Assembly: GCA_001953115.1 (NCBI GenBank)
Contig: LSSL01003443.1
Location: 1 to 22,922 of the forward strand
Reading direction: 5' to 3'
Origin: Smittium mucronatum
Taxonomy: Eukaryota > Kickxellomycota > Harpellomycetes > Harpellales > Legeriomycetaceae
DNA: 22,922 nt
Position numbers and translations under genes: made by a program. The notes below the pieces were generated by a model, which saw only the letters and a program-made list of their open reading frames with translations, made no database searches and had not been told where the DNA came from. Positions 10,439 to 20,231 of this stretch are shown here, in pieces. Every line of letters starts with the position of its first letter. Within the stretch, counting starts at the first letter, position 1.

Positions 10439-11251
10439 TTACAATTGATAGAAAACTGAATATTTTTCCAGAATGTATTTATTTTTCTTGTTTGAAAAAT
10501 GGCTTCTTGATGAGACAAGTACTTTATCCATAGCATTAAGCCTTGATTTCCTGTCATTTTCAGATTCAATTGTAACTTGAGTATCTTGCTGAATATTTTG
10601 ATCATTGTTAATAAACAATTTAACATCTGATTTTATGTCAGAAACATAATTTTTATAACTGGAAAGATAAGATATAATATCGTCAAACATTTCTTTGTGT
10701 ATTCTCTTTTTGTTATCATTCAAATAATTTATCGAGGATAATGTTTCAGTCTCTATTCTGTCATATCTATATATAAGATAATCCTGTAATTCTTTATTAT
10801 ATTTAGATCTATTGGTTGTTGTTGCTTCATTTAAATGGTACAAAATACCAGCAAAATCCTCTTCAATATCCTTTAATTTTCTCATTAATTCCTTTCCTGT
10901 AGAAAAAGAACTGCAAATAGTAAGTTTTTTTGACTGCTCGTTATTAAATCCATTCAAAGCTTCGTTATTTTCTCTAGGTTTTCCATCATTCTCAGAAAGA
11001 TAACCATTAACCCCAGAATCCCGTTTAATCTTTTTATATAAAGATAATAGATTGTTTGATTCAGATATTCTTAATTTATGACCCGAATTTTGATCCATAG
11101 CATGGATTTTTTTATCTTTGTTGAAGTTTTGATTTATTTTTGGATCTATTCCTTTCGATAAATCTTCATTTTGAACTCCATTAAAAATTCCTCCCTTTAC
11201 ACTAGCTGATAGGATCATAAATAGAACTGAAACTGAGCTTAGAAACTTCAT
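10439..11251 (-). CDS. Secreted protein, member B of the paralogous family
   Basis: A 270-residue protein. The open frame extends 17 codons further upstream, but the first ATG is at 11251; it gives a clean signal peptide (MKFLSSVSVLFMILSASVKG) and lies 94 bp from the TATA box, so I chose it. Layout: signal peptide to about 18-20, variable pro-region to Lys76-Arg77, then Asp78 (Kex2-type KRD), a polar linker, and a helical domain from Cys113 to the C-terminal EKYSVFYQL. It matches member A almost position for position: KRD at 76-78 against 75-77, Cys at 113 against 112, AMDK at 240 against 239, and EKYS at 262 against 261. Where A has Cys199, B has Tyr199 in YLSSYKN (A: YLTSCKK), leaving a single Cys in the whole protein. 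Single exon. No known domain recognised; function unknown. Confidence 0.8.
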   Translation of the reverse strand: MKFLSSVSVLFMILSASVKGGIFNGVQNEDLSKGIDPKINQNFNKDKKIHAMDQNSGHKLRISESNNLLSLYKKIKRDSGVNGYLSENDGKPRENNEALNGFNNEQSKKLTICSSFSTGKELMRKLKDIEEDFAGILYHLNEATTTNRSKYNKELQDYLIYRYDRIETETLSSINYLNDNKKRIHKEMFDDIISYLSSYKNYVSDIKSDVKLFINNDQNIQQDTQVTIESENDRKSRLNAMDKVLVSSRSHFSNKKNKYILEKYSVFYQL

Positions 11252-11330
11252 TTTTTTTAAAATCTCTTTGATCTTTTCTTTAATGTATCGGATATAAACC
11301 AAATAATTTAAATAAAATATTGTGTTTTTT

Positions 11331-11346
11331 TACCCGTATTTTATAG
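11331..11346 (-). promoter_or_regulatory. Core promoter (TATA box) of secreted gene B
   Basis: On the minus strand this reads CTATAAAATACGGGTA after an A-tract, 94 bp before the chosen ATG. It matches the promoter block of member A in 13 of 16 positions, the differences being the three central bases. Confidence 0.7.
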
Positions 11347-11349
11347 TTT

Positions 11350-14300
11350 TTTTTTCCCGGATGTAAGTGAAATAATTATTATTATTCTCAAATTGCTGTG
11401 AAATTAATTAATTTAATCACATGGTCATGGCAGTGTAATTGATATTATGGATAAATTGAACCTTCTTAAAAAATTCTTTTAGTTTAGATAGGGGTTTTTT
11501 TTTTCTGGATCTCAAACCTATAAAAAAGTTGCTTACACATAATAAAAGCTTTTAAAAACCGATTTTATAACTACTTTTAGAAATATTTTAATAAAAAAAA
11601 ATCAAGATTTAGCGTTTCGTCAAAAACGGCATTTTATATTCCAAAAAAGAAAAATTGATAAATAAAAATAATTTTCATCATTTTTTTTTCTAGATATAAG
11701 TATTTTACTAATATTTTCTGTGGATTTTTGCCTTTTTTAGTTAATATTTTTTATTAATAATAGAAAATGAGCACGATTTCTCTAAATATTCTGAAATAAT
11801 AAATTCTTTTATCTGATTGATTTATATTTTAAATATTATTCCGAAAAATAATTCAATTACACCATATATTTATGTTTATTTTGAAACTCTGGGAAATAAA
11901 GAAATATAATACACCAGAACTCCAAATCATAAAAGTCCTTTTCTCTATTCGTATCAATTATATTTAATAGAATATTACTGGTAATTTATACTTTGTAAGA
12001 AGTATTTGGTATGGTTAATGCTATACTAGTTTTGGATAACAGGAATTAGATAATTTTTGAAGAATTTTAAGTTTTGAATTGTATATTTTGGTTTGATTTT
12101 TAGGGTTTTCCGCCAATGACAAGCATTTTTTTAGAACTTTTAGGGTGTCATTTCTATTTTTGAATGATTGATATTAGAAGAATGACATTTGATTAATTGC
12201 CTTTGACATGTTAAATTAATCATATCCGTCAAGATTGTAATTAAAAACTTATTTGATTTGGAAAATGTTGTATTTTTAAAATATCATGAATCCTTATGCT
12301 AAATATGTTCAGTAAAATTTGGGTTTCAAGGGATCCCAATTTATTAAAAATCCGAAATTTATGCTGAGATGTTTATTTTAAGTATTAATTTAAAAACTAG
12401 GTAGTATCAGGTATAAATAACGCTGAAAATGTTTTTTTTTAAAAAAAAATCGTTTTAAACCTGTTATTTAATTTATTAAACAAATATAAGCCTGAAATTT
12501 GCCTTTAAAAAATGGTTTTATTGAATACGTTTTTAGTTTCCATTTTAGGGTAAATGTGTATATTAGATTCCTATTTGTTGTATTTTCATGGGAATTTAAA
12601 GGTAAAAAATCTAGATTTCTGAAAATAGTAACTAAAAAAAAAGAGTTGCAAGATCACATAGCCCCTATTTATTTTTAAAATACTTATATTTACATAATTA
12701 AAATAATAAAAATTTCGTTTTAATATACTTAAAGGCGCTCGATTGGCTGATTATACCTTGAGATTTTTCTTAATTTTTTTTTCCTATATTTAAAATTGGT
12801 GAGTTGAAAGTGCATTTAATTCTGAAAACCTCTTCACAGTATTTTCAAAAAAGGTATTGAAAAATTATTAAATTTAGAATAAAACTTAACGCATAACTTT
12901 TGCATATATTAACTGCACTAAAACTTCATTTAATTAAAAAAAACACCAACACTTTTCAGTTATATTTTAATAAATCAAAAAACTATCACTCCAAGATTTT
13001 TTTTGAAATCAGGTAATGATTATTGTTTTTTTACGAGTAAAAAAGGAATTTAATGATTGAATAGAGACAAATATTTTGACCTCTTTGGGATTTTCTATTG
13101 GTTAATATTGGATTTTAACGAAGATTATGTTTGATTCTGTTTGAAAAAAATAGTGGTAATAATACCTATATCTTTTATTTAAAAATATTTGTTGCATTTT
13201 AAGTTAAACGAATTTCGAATATCCTAGATGAGTTTTAACATTCGTTAGCCCCGATTAACAGAAATTGGTTTTCATAACTTATAGTTTTATATTTATTTAT
13301 TTTTGGCTGAACTTGCATTTCCAGATCTAATGGAAGAGTATATTTTAGATTAGATCGATTTTTGTAGAATATAGAATTATTGAGAAAATTCTCGCTTCTT
13401 TTATTATAATTTTATTATTTAATCTGATTAAAATTATACAACTTTTTCTCGATTTAATTTATATCACAGCTTAACTCTATTCTTATATGTATATGATTTC
13501 ATTTACGTTTTTAACCTGTAAATACCCTCTATAAATAGTGTGTCGGATATAGTTAATTATGCCGAGAAAGTAAAAAGATAATCATTTTTAGAATTTGAGC
13601 TCTAATATCCAAATAACTATATGTACGTTTTTTTTTTGCATTATATCTGTGCTCAGTTGATTTTGATTATTGTTATAGAACGGTGTATTTTGAAAATGGA
13701 ATTTAAACGACATAGATCAAAAAATTCAATCTTTTTTTTTTACCGAGTTATATTCCTTTTTTTAAACTTAATTCTTTTGGGTCTAATGTTACAAAAAAAT
13801 TAATCTTTTTCTCGATTATATCATTAAATTAACAATATTTTGTTCCATTAAATAAAATGTGAATATATAACAACTGAATATGATAATATGTAAGATAGGA
13901 GCGAGGAGCGAGGCAAGAGCTTGGGCCAGAAAAGGATTAAAGGTGGAAATAATTCAAGGACTCAAATAAAACTACCTATTAGATGTCTTTAGGAAATAGA
14001 CTAGTGGTCTTTATTATCCTACCAACTCAATCGAGATCTAAATATGAAATAAAAGCTAAAAATATGTAAATAAAAAATACCAAAAAAATAATGTGCGATA
14101 ATAATTAGATACGTGTTCCATTTGATAAAAATCTAAAAGCGGGTTTATTTTTTGGATTAAAAGGGTTTGGTTGAAAAATATGCGAATATTTGTTTACAAG
14201 AACCTATATAAAATACAAGCACATTTTTCAATCAAACGACACCAATTCAAAATGGACCTTTAATCTTTTTAGCTGCATAAAATTTTATTCGGTTATTGTT

Positions 14301-14790
14301 TTAGGCTATTTTTATTTGAAAAGGATATATTATTTTTGTTTAATTTGAGTTATTAGCATAATTTTGGCTTTTGTTCCATATTTAGGTCTCAACTGCGTTA
14401 AGCGCCTATTTGTGTGAAATATGCAATAAAAATAAATTATTCAATTCGATTTTTCTGAATCTCAAAAAAAAAATTGTTAATTTTTATCATTTAAAAAAAC
14501 AAGAATATTTGAACATTTCATCTCATTTAGAAATCTGGATTTATTGGATTAATATAGGAAAATACAAAAATTTGATTCTTTTTCCCCCATTTTGGTTTAT
14601 GCATTTTTCAGGATTTTAAGGATAAAATTATATGAAGAATAGAGAATTTTATTCTGATTTCTGTTTAAGGAGCTTTAAAAGTTCTCTTGGGTAAAGGGAT
14701 TATTAGATTTTTTTGAAATTTTTATTTTCAAAAATCTATTTGATTCTGTATTATTTTCTGTAAATTTTCAACAAGGACTAGATAGAGAGA
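11350..14790. other. Long AT-rich intergenic region between divergent secreted genes B and C
   Basis: About 3.4 kb between the divergently transcribed members B and C. It is mostly A/T homopolymer-rich sequence. Small items are a minus-strand frame at 12021-12209 interrupted by one stop, a G-rich islet with a tandem GGAGCGA pair at 13898-13911, an isolated TATATAAAA at 14205 followed by a four-codon ORF (ATG at 14252), and an A/T-rich hairpin at about 14706-14738. None of these supports a gene. Confidence 0.55.
13898..13911. repeat. Tandem pair of GGAGCGA
   Basis: Two exact adjacent copies of GGAGCGA start a short G-rich islet (to about 13935) in otherwise AT-rich DNA. No function is evident; it may be the edge of an old insertion. 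Confidence 0.6.
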
Positions 14791-14795
14791 AAACG

Positions 14796-14812
14796 TATAA
14801 ATGTGAGGCGTA
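14796..14812 (+). promoter_or_regulatory. Core promoter (TATA box) of secreted gene C
   Basis: TATAAATGTGAGGCGTA follows GAGAGAAAACG. Its TATA starts 94 bp before the ATG at 14890, the same distance as in member B. It is a diverged version of the A/B block (TATAAAA then GGGTA), with two extra bases between the parts. Confidence 0.55.
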
Positions 14813-14889
14813 TTGGATCGAATATCATCATTAAATTTTGTAAGTTTATCTTTATAGTGAACCCAACAAAGAACAAAGTTTTGAAAAAT

Positions 14890-15759
14890 ATGAGATTGGC
14901 AGGACTTATATTTATATTTTCTTTTGGTTTGGCCATCAGTGTCAAAGAAAATTTACCAACCGCCAGACAAGACAACTTTGAGAGCCTTGGGGAGCGAGAA
15001 TATTCAGTCGGTTACGGAAAGCCAAGAAGAGTGATAAGTAATATCAAAGGGTCTGAATCACTATCTGATGGTATTGATTCTGACGATGTCTTTGGGGTGA
15101 ATAAACGTGATGTTGATGCTGGATTAGAACGTAAAATAAGTTCAGAATCAAGTCCTAGTCCTAGTGATATCTTGGAAGGACACTCTTGCAGAAAATACCT
15201 ATTGGTTAATGAAGCTGTATCCATGATGGTCACAATTATGAATTTCTTTAAGACTGAGATTAAAGAAATAACGGATATACAAGACAATTTCAAGAAAGAA
15301 AAAACACCTCTACTAAATCCTCTGGAAGATCCACATTCTCGACATGCTTCATATGCATTATATTCTGCGTTTATTGGTTCTAGAATAAATAATCTCCAGG
15401 AAAATAAAAGATTTATAAAGGATGAAACTTTCAAAGATTTGGTAACGTCTCTTTTATATCTTAAGAATGGCTGTGATGAAGTCTCCCGTTCCTTGAGATC
15501 TGCAATTCCTGATAATACACCTATCGGTTTTTTGGATAGTTTTATTTTGAATTTTACAAAACGGAGTTCTTTTGATGAAAGTTATCTTACTGAAGAAGAA
15601 AGAACTACTATCCGCAGGAGTAACAAAAACCACAAAGCTGTACTAATTAGATCTTTGGGACTTCTTAAAGAATTAACTGGAAACCAAAAAATCAAAAAAT
15701 TGGTAGAGAAGTACAGTGTTCTCTATATGTTGGGCAATTTGAAAACTGATGCGGAGTAA
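14890..15759 (+). CDS. Secreted protein, member C of the paralogous family, diverged and inverted
   Basis: A 289-residue protein on the opposite strand to A and B. Open frame exists back to about 14803, but that would begin inside the TATA box; the first ATG, at 14890, gives a signal peptide (MRLAGLIFIFSFGLAIS, about 17 residues). The pro-region ends at Lys72-Arg73, then Asp74 (VNKRDVDAG), the same Kex2-type site as A and B. A Ser-rich acidic linker (SSESSPSPSD) leads to Cys100. Cys195 sits in LLYLKNGCDEVSR, matching YLTSCKK of A. The C-terminus has VEKYSVLYMLGN plus a short extra tail. An insertion after Cys195 (about residues 208-235) makes it longer. Two Cys in total, 95 apart, could form one disulfide. 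Single exon, mostly helical by composition. I recognise no known family and the function is unknown. Confidence 0.82.
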   Translation: MRLAGLIFIFSFGLAISVKENLPTARQDNFESLGEREYSVGYGKPRRVISNIKGSESLSDGIDSDDVFGVNKRDVDAGLERKISSESSPSPSDILEGHSCRKYLLVNEAVSMMVTIMNFFKTEIKEITDIQDNFKKEKTPLLNPLEDPHSRHASYALYSAFIGSRINNLQENKRFIKDETFKDLVTSLLYLKNGCDEVSRSLRSAIPDNTPIGFLDSFILNFTKRSSFDESYLTEEERTTIRRSNKNHKAVLIRSLGLLKELTGNQKIKKLVEKYSVLYMLGNLKTDAE

Positions 15760-15773
15760 CGTATTTTCTCTAG

Positions 15774-15797
15774 TTTTTTTTTTTAAAAAAAAAAAAA
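15774..15797. other. T11-A13 tract after secreted gene C
   Basis: A run of eleven T is followed directly by thirteen A, 15 bp past the stop codon of gene C. An AATAAA motif follows near 15830. This is a plausible 3' end or poly-A region, but such runs are common in this DNA, so the role is an inference. Confidence 0.35.
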
Positions 15798-15799
15798 TG

Positions 15800-17820
15800 T
15801 GATGACTTTATTTAATGTTTACCATTAGGAATAAATATCTTTATATAATATTTCAGAAACTTTTTTATAATGTAACTTTATTGAAATCTTGGACCTAAAC
15901 AATCAGAATATTTCCCCTCATTACCAAAAGAAAAGATACTTAATAAAAATAAAACCTAGATAGTATCGATCGATTAAATATCTTTAACATTTTAGTTTAA
16001 TCTTTTAATTATATACCGATTTATTCAAACTAGGTTTTCCAATACTGGAGTGAAAACTCTATTCATCAAAGAATTTATAAATGAAATTTTCTTAAACTAT
16101 ACTTTTGATCTCAGTTTTAACATCTTTTGCTTTAGATTAAAAAATGCGATCAAGTGCACTAAAAGTTCTAAAGATTTACGATCTATCTTTGTGTTATGAA
16201 ATATCTAAATAGATGTACTTTTTCTGGCGAACATATGTGCGTGTTTTGTATATCTTACGTCTTTCAAATATCTTCTCACTTTGGAAAAGTTGATTGAATG
16301 GTATCTTACCCACTTGAAATTTTAGCAATCGCCCGCCACTATCCTACTTTTTTTCCCAATACTGCCCTTTCTCTGATTTGGCCAAATTAACACTTTGGCT
16401 GATGATTTATCTTTTTTTTTTTTCAGTGAAATAATTTAATAAAGAAAACATTTATTGCTGCATGTTTTTGACATTTTTCAATAACTTTTTAAAAAAAAAT
16501 TAGTATTCTATCAACTAATCCATGTTATTGCCAAATTGAAATGCTGATTATATTCGAATGATTCCATTTTCTGTAAAATTCAACATTTTGGTGGAATATA
16601 AATAATTTTACAACCTAATCCTTAACTACCACTCTTCAGTCTCAAGAGCCAGTAGCAAATTCCCCAAACTATATTTACCGAAAAAATCCTAGTGTTTTTA
16701 CTAAGTTTGTTTTTTGTTTACGGAAAAGTTACTTTAAACGGTTCCAAATACGCACTTATAACAAAAACAAATAAAAGGGAATAGCCAAACTCTCTTTATT
16801 TTAATAAAAATATGGCATCTCCTCTACTTCATGGGATATTGGGGGACTTAGAGTAAACTGGCTGAATCTTTTAAACTCTGAGTCGAAAACTTTGTGGGCA
16901 CACTAAAATTCCAGAACAAAAAGTATTTGGCTGTAGAAGATTGGCAGTGTCATTTGAAGCTTTCTATGTAGTCTGTTTAGATTCGACTCCCAACCCCCAC
17001 CCCCTCCTCTCCTCTCTCCCATCATCTTCTGATATCTTAGTTAAATGGTTTTAGGATCCTAGCACAAAGATTGTATTAACACGGTCTTTTTTTTTTTTCA
17101 CCGATTTTTCTATCCATTAATCCCAATAGCGAAGTAATTATTCTGATCTTTTTTTCAGTTTTAGGTATTTTGGTTCACCCTTTTTTTTTTTTGTATCACT
17201 GAATTTTATACTAAGATAACCTCATATATTTGGGTTCACTCCCTCTAATTTATATGGCTAAAAAAAAAATATTTAATAATTTTTTTATTTTCTTGCTGGT
17301 TTGTTCGTTATGAGGTCGCCCTTACACCGATTCTAACGTTTATGGAGGTGGCTTTATTATGTATTATACCCAGATTTCGTCTAGCTGGTAACTTGAATTG
17401 TGCTACACATTTTTAATCAATTTTGTTTTGATTATGACTGACTTTGATTCCGAATCGGTCAAGACCTATCCATTTGAAAATGCAGAAGTGGGTTTCATTT
17501 AGAGTAGTTAGTCTTGGTTGTTACTATTGTATAGACAGAAAAAAAAACCAATTATCGTTATCAATAAATACCTAAAAAAAATAACCTACTATAAACTAAT
17601 TTAATTTTATAAAGTTTGGCTTTATTAAAATTCTCCCAAAAGAATAAGCTTAAAAATAAAGTCTTACAAATTCAAATGCATACAAAAACGTTGAAATAAA
17701 TGGATATTTTTTCTAAATAACATTTCAAAAACCGATAAAAAAAACTAAACTAAAATGGTATAGCTTAAAGAAAGCTTTTATAAAATCGGTAATTATAAGA
17801 ACGAAAAAATAAATAAAATG
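15800..17820. other. Intergenic region between gene C and glutathione reductase
   Basis: About 2 kb lying downstream of both flanking genes, which converge on it. The part from about 16300 to 17530 is less AT-rich than the other spacers. It includes a polypyrimidine tract at 16986-17020 and frames open on both strands around 16880-17056, without a start or a recognisable product. It may be an old insertion or a decayed gene. No tRNA was seen. The last 250 bp form the 3' flank of the reductase gene. Confidence 0.5.
16986..17020. repeat. Polypyrimidine (C/T) tract
   Basis: An almost unbroken C/T stretch on the plus strand, with long C runs followed by CT repeats. It stands out in AT-rich surroundings. 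Such tracts can form unusual DNA structures, but no role is shown here. Confidence 0.8.
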
Positions 17821-19242
17821 TTAACGCATAGTTACAAGCTCTTCAGCTGAGGTAGGATGAATAGCAACGCAGTTATCAAAGTCTTGTTTAGTGGCGCCCA
17901 TCTTCATAGCGACACCAAATCCTTGAAGCATCTCGTCACTACCTCTGCCGATGATATGGAGACCAACTACCTTTTCTTCTGGTAAAGTACATATGATTTT
18001 CATTGCTGTTTGTGGTTTGTAAGGCAACATGGCGTTGTACATATTGCTGAACTTAGTCTTATAAATCTTCAAATTATTCTTCCCGAATCTCTTGACTGCT
18101 TGTTCTTCAGTGAGACCGCAAGTACCTATAGGCAAAGAGCCGAATATAACAGTTGGAATTGTTTCATAATCAAGTTTTGAGTTAACAAATTTTGGTCCGC
18201 CAAAGAGACGGTCAGATAGCTTTCTTCCTGCGGCAATAGCTACTGGTGTAAGCTCTGACAACCCATAAACGTCACCAAGAGCGAAAATACCATCAACCCC
18301 AGTGTATTGATATTCATCTGCTAGAATATGTTTAGATGCCTTGAGTTTGAGTCCGACATTTTCTAAACCAATATTTGAAACATTTGGTGTACGGCCAATA
18401 GCCCACAAAACGCAATCAAAATCTTGAGAAGGGCTCGCGGATCCATTTTCAGTCCAACTGAAAGCGATAGATCCGTCGGAATTCTTTGCAAGTTTTGAGG
18501 CAATAGAGTTGGTTACAAACTCTATCCCTATTCTTTTCATGTCATCCATAAGAGTTGAACCTAAAATCTCATCGTGATGGCGGAGGATAGTATTTGATCT
18601 AGTGAACAAAGTAACCTTAGAACCCAATTCTTGTAAAACACCAGCAAGTTCGACACCGATATAACCACTGCCAACAACAGCTACTCGTCCTGGGATGTGA
18701 TCTAAATCAAAGAACCCGTCACTGGTAATCCCAAGCTCAGAACCTTCAACATCAGGAACGATAGGTTTTCCACCGGTAGCAACAAGTATTCTTGGAGCTT
18801 CAAGAACTTGATCTTCGATATTGGCAGTTTCATCATCGTACAATGTCTTCACTCCATCAATCTTAACTTTAGTAGTAGACAGAAAACTTCCATACCCACT
18901 AAAATGAGTCACACCATCTTTTTTCAAATTAGTACTGTAAATTCCGTTTAGACGTTTGACATATGCATCGCGATCAGTCTTAAAGCTCTTCATATCAAAA
19001 CCACCATATTTGACATCAAATTTATAATAAGGAGCGTCGTGAATAGTTGATCTGATTGCAGCAGCATTGAACATACCCTTCTTGGGAACGCAACCGACAT
19101 TTACGCAAGTACCGCCGAGACGACCACTTGCCTCGATGATGGCAACTTTGGCGCCATATGAAGCAGCACGGCGGGCACTAGCAAGACCACCACTTCCACC
19201 ACCAATTACAATATAATCGAATATTTTGGGTACTGGCGACAT
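17821..19242 (-). CDS. GLR1: Glutathione reductase (NADPH), cytosolic form, single exon
   Basis: The enzyme reduces glutathione disulfide with NADPH and keeps the cell's thiol pool reduced. The 473 residues match the usual length. Motifs: FAD site GGGSGG (14-19); redox disulfide C46-VNVG-C51 followed by VPKK; ATGG (156-159); NADPH site [11 protein letters not shown] (191-201) with the Arg pair R215 and R221 that selects the 2'-phosphate; second FAD site GD (323-324); C-terminal catalytic HPTSAEE with H462 and E467. In-frame TAA codons at 19254-19252 and 19260-19258 fix the ATG at 19242, so there is no N-terminal mitochondrial peptide unless an upstream exon is spliced on. The usual FSHP/PIGT segment reads FGSLPIGT (368-374), a departure from the family. 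Coding G+C is clearly higher than in its flanks. Trypanothione and thioredoxin reductases are less likely given the C-terminus. Confidence 0.97.
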   Translation of the reverse strand: MSPVPKIFDYIVIGGGSGGLASARRAASYGAKVAIIEASGRLGGTCVNVGCVPKKGMFNAAAIRSTIHDAPYYKFDVKYGGFDMKSFKTDRDAYVKRLNGIYSTNLKKDGVTHFSGYGSFLSTTKVKIDGVKTLYDDETANIEDQVLEAPRILVATGGKPIVPDVEGSELGITSDGFFDLDHIPGRVAVVGSGYIGVELAGVLQELGSKVTLFTRSNTILRHHDEILGSTLMDDMKRIGIEFVTNSIASKLAKNSDGSIAFSWTENGSASPSQDFDCVLWAIGRTPNVSNIGLENVGLKLKASKHILADEYQYTGVDGIFALGDVYGLSELTPVAIAAGRKLSDRLFGGPKFVNSKLDYETIPTVIFGSLPIGTCGLTEEQAVKRFGKNNLKIYKTKFSNMYNAMLPYKPQTAMKIICTLPEEKVVGLHIIGRGSDEMLQGFGVAMKMGATKQDFDNCVAIHPTSAEELVTMR

Positions 19243-19667
19243 CTCAGCTATTTATTTTTACAATTTAAGAAAGTTAAAAAGATATAATTCTATACTTGAG
19301 AAATTCAAAGTTCAAGAAATGAAATGATATATTTATATAAATCAAACCTGTTTAGATTCTTAGAATGATTTTTTTTTCTTATTAGTTTCAAACGTTTCGA
19401 TATTTCAAACAGACTTGATTATTACGTTATCTTGTAGCAAAATTTCGTGATTCAAGAAACTTATATGTGGGAGATTCTTATCAAGACTAGACTATTCCTT
19501 ACTACTAACACGATTACTAAATATGAATTTATTTTTCCAATAAGCTAATTAAAATAGAATAAAACACTTGTGTCATTTAATCTCTCATATTTTTCCAATA
19601 GCAAAAGTTTTGATGAATTTCAACTTTTTATTATCCAACTAATTTACACAAAGTAAAATGTTAATAT

Positions 19668-19801
19668 TTCCAAATTAGGAAGACACATGAAATAAGTTAA
19701 AGAAGTGTCTACGCTCAATTAGAGTCCCTCATATAACTGGGTGATTCTCTTTGAGAGCGGACACTTTTCAATTAAATTATTACTACTTTTCTAATTTGGA
19801 A
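19668..19801. mobile_element. MITE-like inverted-repeat element, about 134 bp
   Basis: The ends are a perfect 11-bp inverted repeat, TTCCAAATTAG (19668-19678) and its complement (19791-19801). Inside, a second inverted pair matches: AAGTGTC with CGCTC (19703-19716) against GAGCG with GACACTT (19755-19766). The two arms of about 50 bp can be aligned end to end with mismatches around a centre of roughly 35 bp. There is no coding capacity. This is the shape of a miniature inverted-repeat transposable element; the AGTGTC..GAGAATCACCC-like inner ends recall Tc1/mariner-type termini. No clear target-site duplication is visible, so it could also be just a long imperfect palindrome. Confidence 0.5.
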
Positions 19802-20188
19802 GCATGTCGCTATACTAAATTATAGGCTTATTGGGTAATATGAATTTTTAATTGCAAAAGAAATCCTCTATTGGTGAAATTTTGAAATTTTATGCTCGAT
19901 AATACTTTTTTATATTTTCATTGGCTTGGAAATGGCTAAATTTAATTTTAGACAATGGTTCACATAGTAGAAAAAGCCTGGCCTTGAAAAGAGTCTCCTA
20001 ACTAATAGTCCGAATAGCCTATATTAAAAATCAAATTCCACAATTAGAATACAGACGCTTTTTATTGGTAGGTTCTTGATAATTGTGTATTTGAAATACA
20101 TAGAATGCACAAATAGGATGACTAAACTCCTAAACGATCCAAAAATGCTGAACCTATTGGGATTACTAATCCAAGATTACGTTAATTC

Positions 20189-20215
20189 GTGATCACCATA
20201 TTATCTGGTGCTCAC
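20189..20215. repeat. Short hairpin (GTGATCACC / GGTGCTCAC)
   Basis: Nine-base arms with one mismatch are separated by a nine-base AT loop, just before the TGACGTCA palindrome. It may be part of an old element or of the far upstream region of the reductase gene. Confidence 0.5.
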
Positions 20216-20219
20216 GCCT

Positions 20220-20231
20220 ATTGACGTCAAT
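20220..20231. promoter_or_regulatory. ATF/CREB-type palindrome (TGACGTCA core)
   Basis: ATTGACGTCAAT is a perfect 12-bp palindrome with the full bZIP ATF/CREB site. It lies about 980 bp upstream of the glutathione reductase start. Fungal Atf1-type factors act in stress responses, but the distance is large and an 8-bp site can occur by chance. Confidence 0.25.

Noticed and set aside
10318..10626. 102-codon minus-strand frame overlapping the 3' end of secreted gene B
   Set aside because: It overlaps the family-conserved C-terminus of B in another frame and lacks any family motif.
11252..11302. Extending gene B upstream by 17 codons
   Set aside because: The first codon there is TTG, not ATG. 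The extension would bury the signal peptide and start only about 40 bp after the TATA box.
12021..12209. Minus-strand frame of about 60 codons with one stop and a Lys/Leu-rich composition
   Set aside because: Frames of this length are expected by chance in such DNA, and no promoter or family motif supports it.
14410..14619. 69-codon plus-strand frame
   Set aside because: It begins with TTG, consists of low-complexity Lys/Asn/Ile/Phe codons typical of random A/T-rich DNA, and has no motif.
14803..14889. Extending gene C upstream to 14803
   Set aside because: The codon is GTG and the extension begins directly at the TATA box; the first ATG is 14890 and gives a clean signal peptide.
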